Shown here piece by piece: positions 6,306-7,924 of a DNA stretch of 7,924 bases. This DNA comes from Desulfobulbaceae bacterium. Its GTDB lineage: Bacteria > Desulfobacterota > Desulfobulbia > Desulfobulbales > Desulfocapsaceae. The translations under genes were made by a program, and so were the position numbers. Within the stretch, counting starts at the first letter, position 1. Each line of letters begins with the position of its first letter. The DNA is taken from contig JAIRRG010000224.1 of assembly GCA_031256095.1 (NCBI GenBank), positions 1-7,924 on the forward strand. The letters are read 5' to 3'. The notes beneath the pieces are model-generated. The model was given only the letters and a program-made list of their open reading frames with translations, did not search any database and was not told the DNA's origin.

Positions 6306-6335
6306 AAAAACGGCGCCGCCCAGTGAGGGGGCGGC
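6306..6335 (-). terminator. Hairpin with T run in infC-rpmI gap
   Basis: On the minus strand GCCGCCC (6335-6329), a seven-base loop and GGGCGGC (6321-6315) form a perfect GC stem. GCCG and then TTTTT (6310-6306) follow. It starts about 10 bases after the infC stop and lies upstream of the rpmI ribosome site. It could reduce or regulate read-through from infC into rpmI-rplT. The four-base gap before the T run makes it an imperfect terminator. Confidence 0.45.
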
Positions 6336-6345
6336 ATATTCCAAT

Positions 6346-6897
6346 TTATTTTGGGCCGACCAACATCACGAGTTGCCGCCCTTCCATCTTCGCCGGCTGG
6401 ATAATCGCCGCTTCCTCGGCCAGCATCTCGGTGATTTTGTTCATCGCTTCCAGGCCAATCGATTGGGAATAGGTGATCTCCCGTCCTCGGAAACGCATGG
6501 TGATTTTCACCTTGTTCTTTTGGATCAGAAATTTTTTGATACTTTTGACCTTGAAATTCAGATCGTGCTCCTCGGTCTTGGGACGGAACTTGATTTCTTT
6601 GGTTTCGACCACAGTCTGATTCCGTTTCGCCTCGTGCTGCTTTTTCTTCTGCTCGTAGCGAAACTTGTCATAATTCATGATCCGGCAGACCGGCGGGTCG
6701 GCGACCGCTGATACCTCGACCAAATCAAGTCCTTCGGCAAACGCCCGCGCCCGGGCCAATTCCGGGGTAACAATCCCCAATTGGGCGCCATCACTGCCAA
6801 TCAGACGAATACGCGGATGGCGAATCTCCTCATTGATGTTCTCGGTCTTACTGTCACTGCGTGGGACAGGAACGGGTTTTCCTCGTTTCGTGTTAAT
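6346..6897 (-). CDS. infC: Translation initiation factor IF-3 (apparent AUU start)
   Basis: IF3 binds the 30S subunit, checks the start codon and the initiator tRNA, and keeps subunits apart. From the ATT at 6897-6895 the product is 183 residues, close to the 180 of E. coli. The first residues (NTKRGKPV) resemble the short basic leader of E. coli IF3. Next come INEEIRHPRIRLIG, QLGIVTPELARARAF and PPVCRIMNYDKFRYEQKKK, which close the N-domain. The C-domain has EIKFRPKTEEHDL, KVKITMRFRGREI and EGRQLVML. No ATG, GTG or TTG lies in frame between the TAG at 6922-6924 and the TTG at 6780-6778, which would remove much of the N-domain. AGGAGG sits 7 bases before the ATT. An AUU start is the known basis of infC self-repression in E. 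coli, so the same control is likely here. Confidence 0.95.
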   Translation of the reverse strand: MNTKRGKPVPVPRSDSKTENINEEIRHPRIRLIGSDGAQLGIVTPELARARAFAEGLDLVEVSAVADPPVCRIMNYDKFRYEQKKKQHEAKRNQTVVETKEIKFRPKTEEHDLNFKVKSIKKFLIQKNKVKITMRFRGREITYSQSIGLEAMNKITEMLAEEAAIIQPAKMEGRQLVMLVGPK

Positions 6898-7006
6898 AGT
6901 TTGCCCTCCTGCAAATATCTTCTAAAAAAATCACTTTGAAAAAAGCGCGTGATGATACCCTCTTTTTTCAGACTGGTCACGATAAAATGCGCTGCCTGCG
7001 AAAAAA
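6898..7006 (-). other. thrS-infC intergenic spacer with possible weak hairpin
   Basis: About 109 bases without a gene. On the minus strand GCGC (6992-6989) and CGTGA (6981-6977) can pair with TCACG and GCGC (6952-6945), with an internal bulge and a large loop. Six T follow directly (6944-6939). This could be a weak terminator or attenuator between thrS and infC, but pairing is broken and confidence is low. A further T run precedes the infC ribosome site. I see no clear promoter. Confidence 0.35.
6905..6910 (-). promoter_or_regulatory. Strong ribosome binding site of infC
   Basis: AGGAGG on the minus strand, with a seven-base spacer to the ATT at 6897-6895. It fixes the start at a non-standard codon, since no other possible start lies at a suitable distance. 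Confidence 0.85.
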
Positions 7007-7924
7007 TCAAAAACCCCGCCCTGCCCGGCATTCAGTCCGCACCATATCGGCGAACTCGGCGATGGTCATCGGCGGCAGGTTTTGGCCGTCGCGCAGCCGC
7101 ACCGTCAGCGTGCCATCGGCTTTCTCGTTATTGCCGACGATGAGCATGTAGGGGATTTTCGCCTGCTGCGCTTCGCGGATTTTATAATTGAGCTTTTCGT
7201 TGCGTAAATCTTGCTCGATGCGGACGCCCTCGGCGCGCAGGCGGCTGGCCACTTCGCGACCGTAGTCGGCCTGATCGTCGGTGATGTTCAAAACGCGAGC
7301 CTGCACCGGAGCGAACCAGAGCGGAAAAACCCCGGCATAGTGTTCAATCAAAACGCCGACGAAACGCTCCAACGAACCCATCAGGGCGCGGTGGATCATG
7401 ATCGGGCGGTGCTCGTTATTGTCGGCGCCGACAAAAGTCATGCCGAAGCGTTCCGGCAGATTGAAATCGACCTGGATGGTCGAACACTGCCAGGAGCGGC
7501 CCAGTTGATCCTTGATTTTGATATCAATCTTCGGCCCGTAAAAAACCCCCTCGCCGGGGTCGATGGAGTAGGCCAGCCCTTTCTTTTCCAGGGCCAGCTT
7601 CAAGGCCTCAGTCGCCCGCGTCCAGTTGGCGTCGCTGCCGACATATTTTTCCGGGCGGGTTGATAGATAAATATCATACTGATCAAAACCAAAGGCGCGC
7701 AGGATGTGCAGATTCAGGTCGAGGATATGGAAAATTTCCTCCTCAAGCTGGTCGGGGCGGCAGAAGATGTGGGCATCGTCCTGCGTAAAACCACGGACCC
7801 GCAACAGGCCGTGCAGGGCGCCGGCCCGCTCGTAGCGATAGACCGTGCCCAGCTCACACCAGCGCACCGGCAGCTCGCGGTAACTACGTTTACGGCTCAG
7901 GTACATGCCGATGTGAAAAGGACA
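7007..7924 (-). CDS. thrS: Threonyl-tRNA synthetase, C-terminal part (5' end outside window)
   Basis: The frame is open to the right edge, and the last 305 residues are present. The visible part begins CPFHIGMY, the end of the class II MNCPxH motif whose cysteine binds the catalytic zinc. Fragment residues 1 (Cys), 52 (His, in DDAHIFC) and 178 (His, in MIHRA) have the same spacing as the E. coli zinc ligands Cys334, His385 and His511, so the metal site is intact. Motif 2 is ELGTVYRYERAGALHGLLRV and motif 3 is IMIHRALMGSLERFVG. The last 100 residues (from about LWFAPVQARVLNI) are the anticodon-binding domain. The TGS and editing domains and motif 1 lie outside the window. It charges tRNA-Thr and is the first operon gene visible here. 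Confidence 0.98.
   Translation of the reverse strand, partial: CPFHIGMYLSRKRSYRELPVRWCELGTVYRYERAGALHGLLRVRGFTQDDAHIFCRPDQLEEEIFHILDLNLHILRAFGFDQYDIYLSTRPEKYVGSDANWTRATEALKLALEKKGLAYSIDPGEGVFYGPKIDIKIKDQLGRSWQCSTIQVDFNLPERFGMTFVGADNNEHRPIMIHRALMGSLERFVGVLIEHYAGVFPLWFAPVQARVLNITDDQADYGREVASRLRAEGVRIEQDLRNEKLNYKIREAQQAKIPYMLIVGNNEKADGTLTVRLRDGQNLPPMTIAEFADMVRTECRAGRGF

Noticed and set aside
6097..6711. 204-residue plus-strand open frame
   Set aside because: It is antisense to rpmI and infC. Its hydrophobic stretches come from reading basic and charged codons in reverse.
6346..6780. infC starting at TTG 6780 (144 residues)
   Set aside because: It would delete the first part of the IF3 N-domain, including INEEIR, and has no ribosome site. 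The ATT start restores full length.
1..7924. Search for CRISPR arrays, insertion sequences, toxin-antitoxin pairs, phage or defence genes
   Set aside because: No repeat arrays, transposase motifs or defence domains were seen. The gene content is a conserved housekeeping operon plus one exported TPR protein.

Overview
The window is a conserved bacterial translation and nucleoid operon, read almost entirely on the minus strand. In transcription order (right to left) it holds thrS (3' part), infC, rpmI, rplT, pheS, pheT, ihfA, a small MerR-family regulator gene and tRNA-Pro(GGG), then a strong hairpin terminator. After a roughly 400-base non-coding stretch, a second minus-strand gene begins and runs off the left edge. 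It encodes an exported tetratricopeptide-repeat protein whose C-terminal part looks like a degenerate parvulin domain. The thrS-infC-rpmI-rplT-pheS-pheT-ihfA order is typical of Proteobacteria in the broad sense. The small MerR gene directly after ihfA points to the deltaproteobacterial (Desulfobacterota / Desulfuromonadota) version of the locus. That placement is inferred from gene order and protein character, not from a database search.

Layout by region: 1-880 TPR/parvulin-like exported protein (partial, GTG start); 881-1278 non-coding region with several inverted repeats and a possible promoter; 1279-1313 terminator; 1322-1398 tRNA-Pro(GGG) with encoded CCA and a plausible promoter of its own overlapping the merR stop; 1436-1813 merR-like; 1833-2129 ihfA; 2143-4581 pheT; 4590-5597 pheS; 5618-5663 terminator-like hairpin before pheS; 5688-6041 rplT; 6093-6290 rpmI; 6346-6897 infC with an apparent AUU start; 6898-7006 thrS-infC spacer; 7007-7924 thrS C-terminal part.

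The genes supply threonyl- and phenylalanyl-tRNA synthetases, initiation factor IF3, ribosomal proteins L35 and L20, the alpha subunit of integration host factor, a proline tRNA and an uncharacterised regulator. This is core information-processing content. I see no mobile element, CRISPR array, defence system or other new multi-gene system. The points that merit a second look are the AUU start of infC, hairpins in four of the operon's intergenic gaps (the one before pheS looks like an attenuator), the dense palindromes upstream of the TPR gene, and the parvulin-like domain that lacks its usual histidines.
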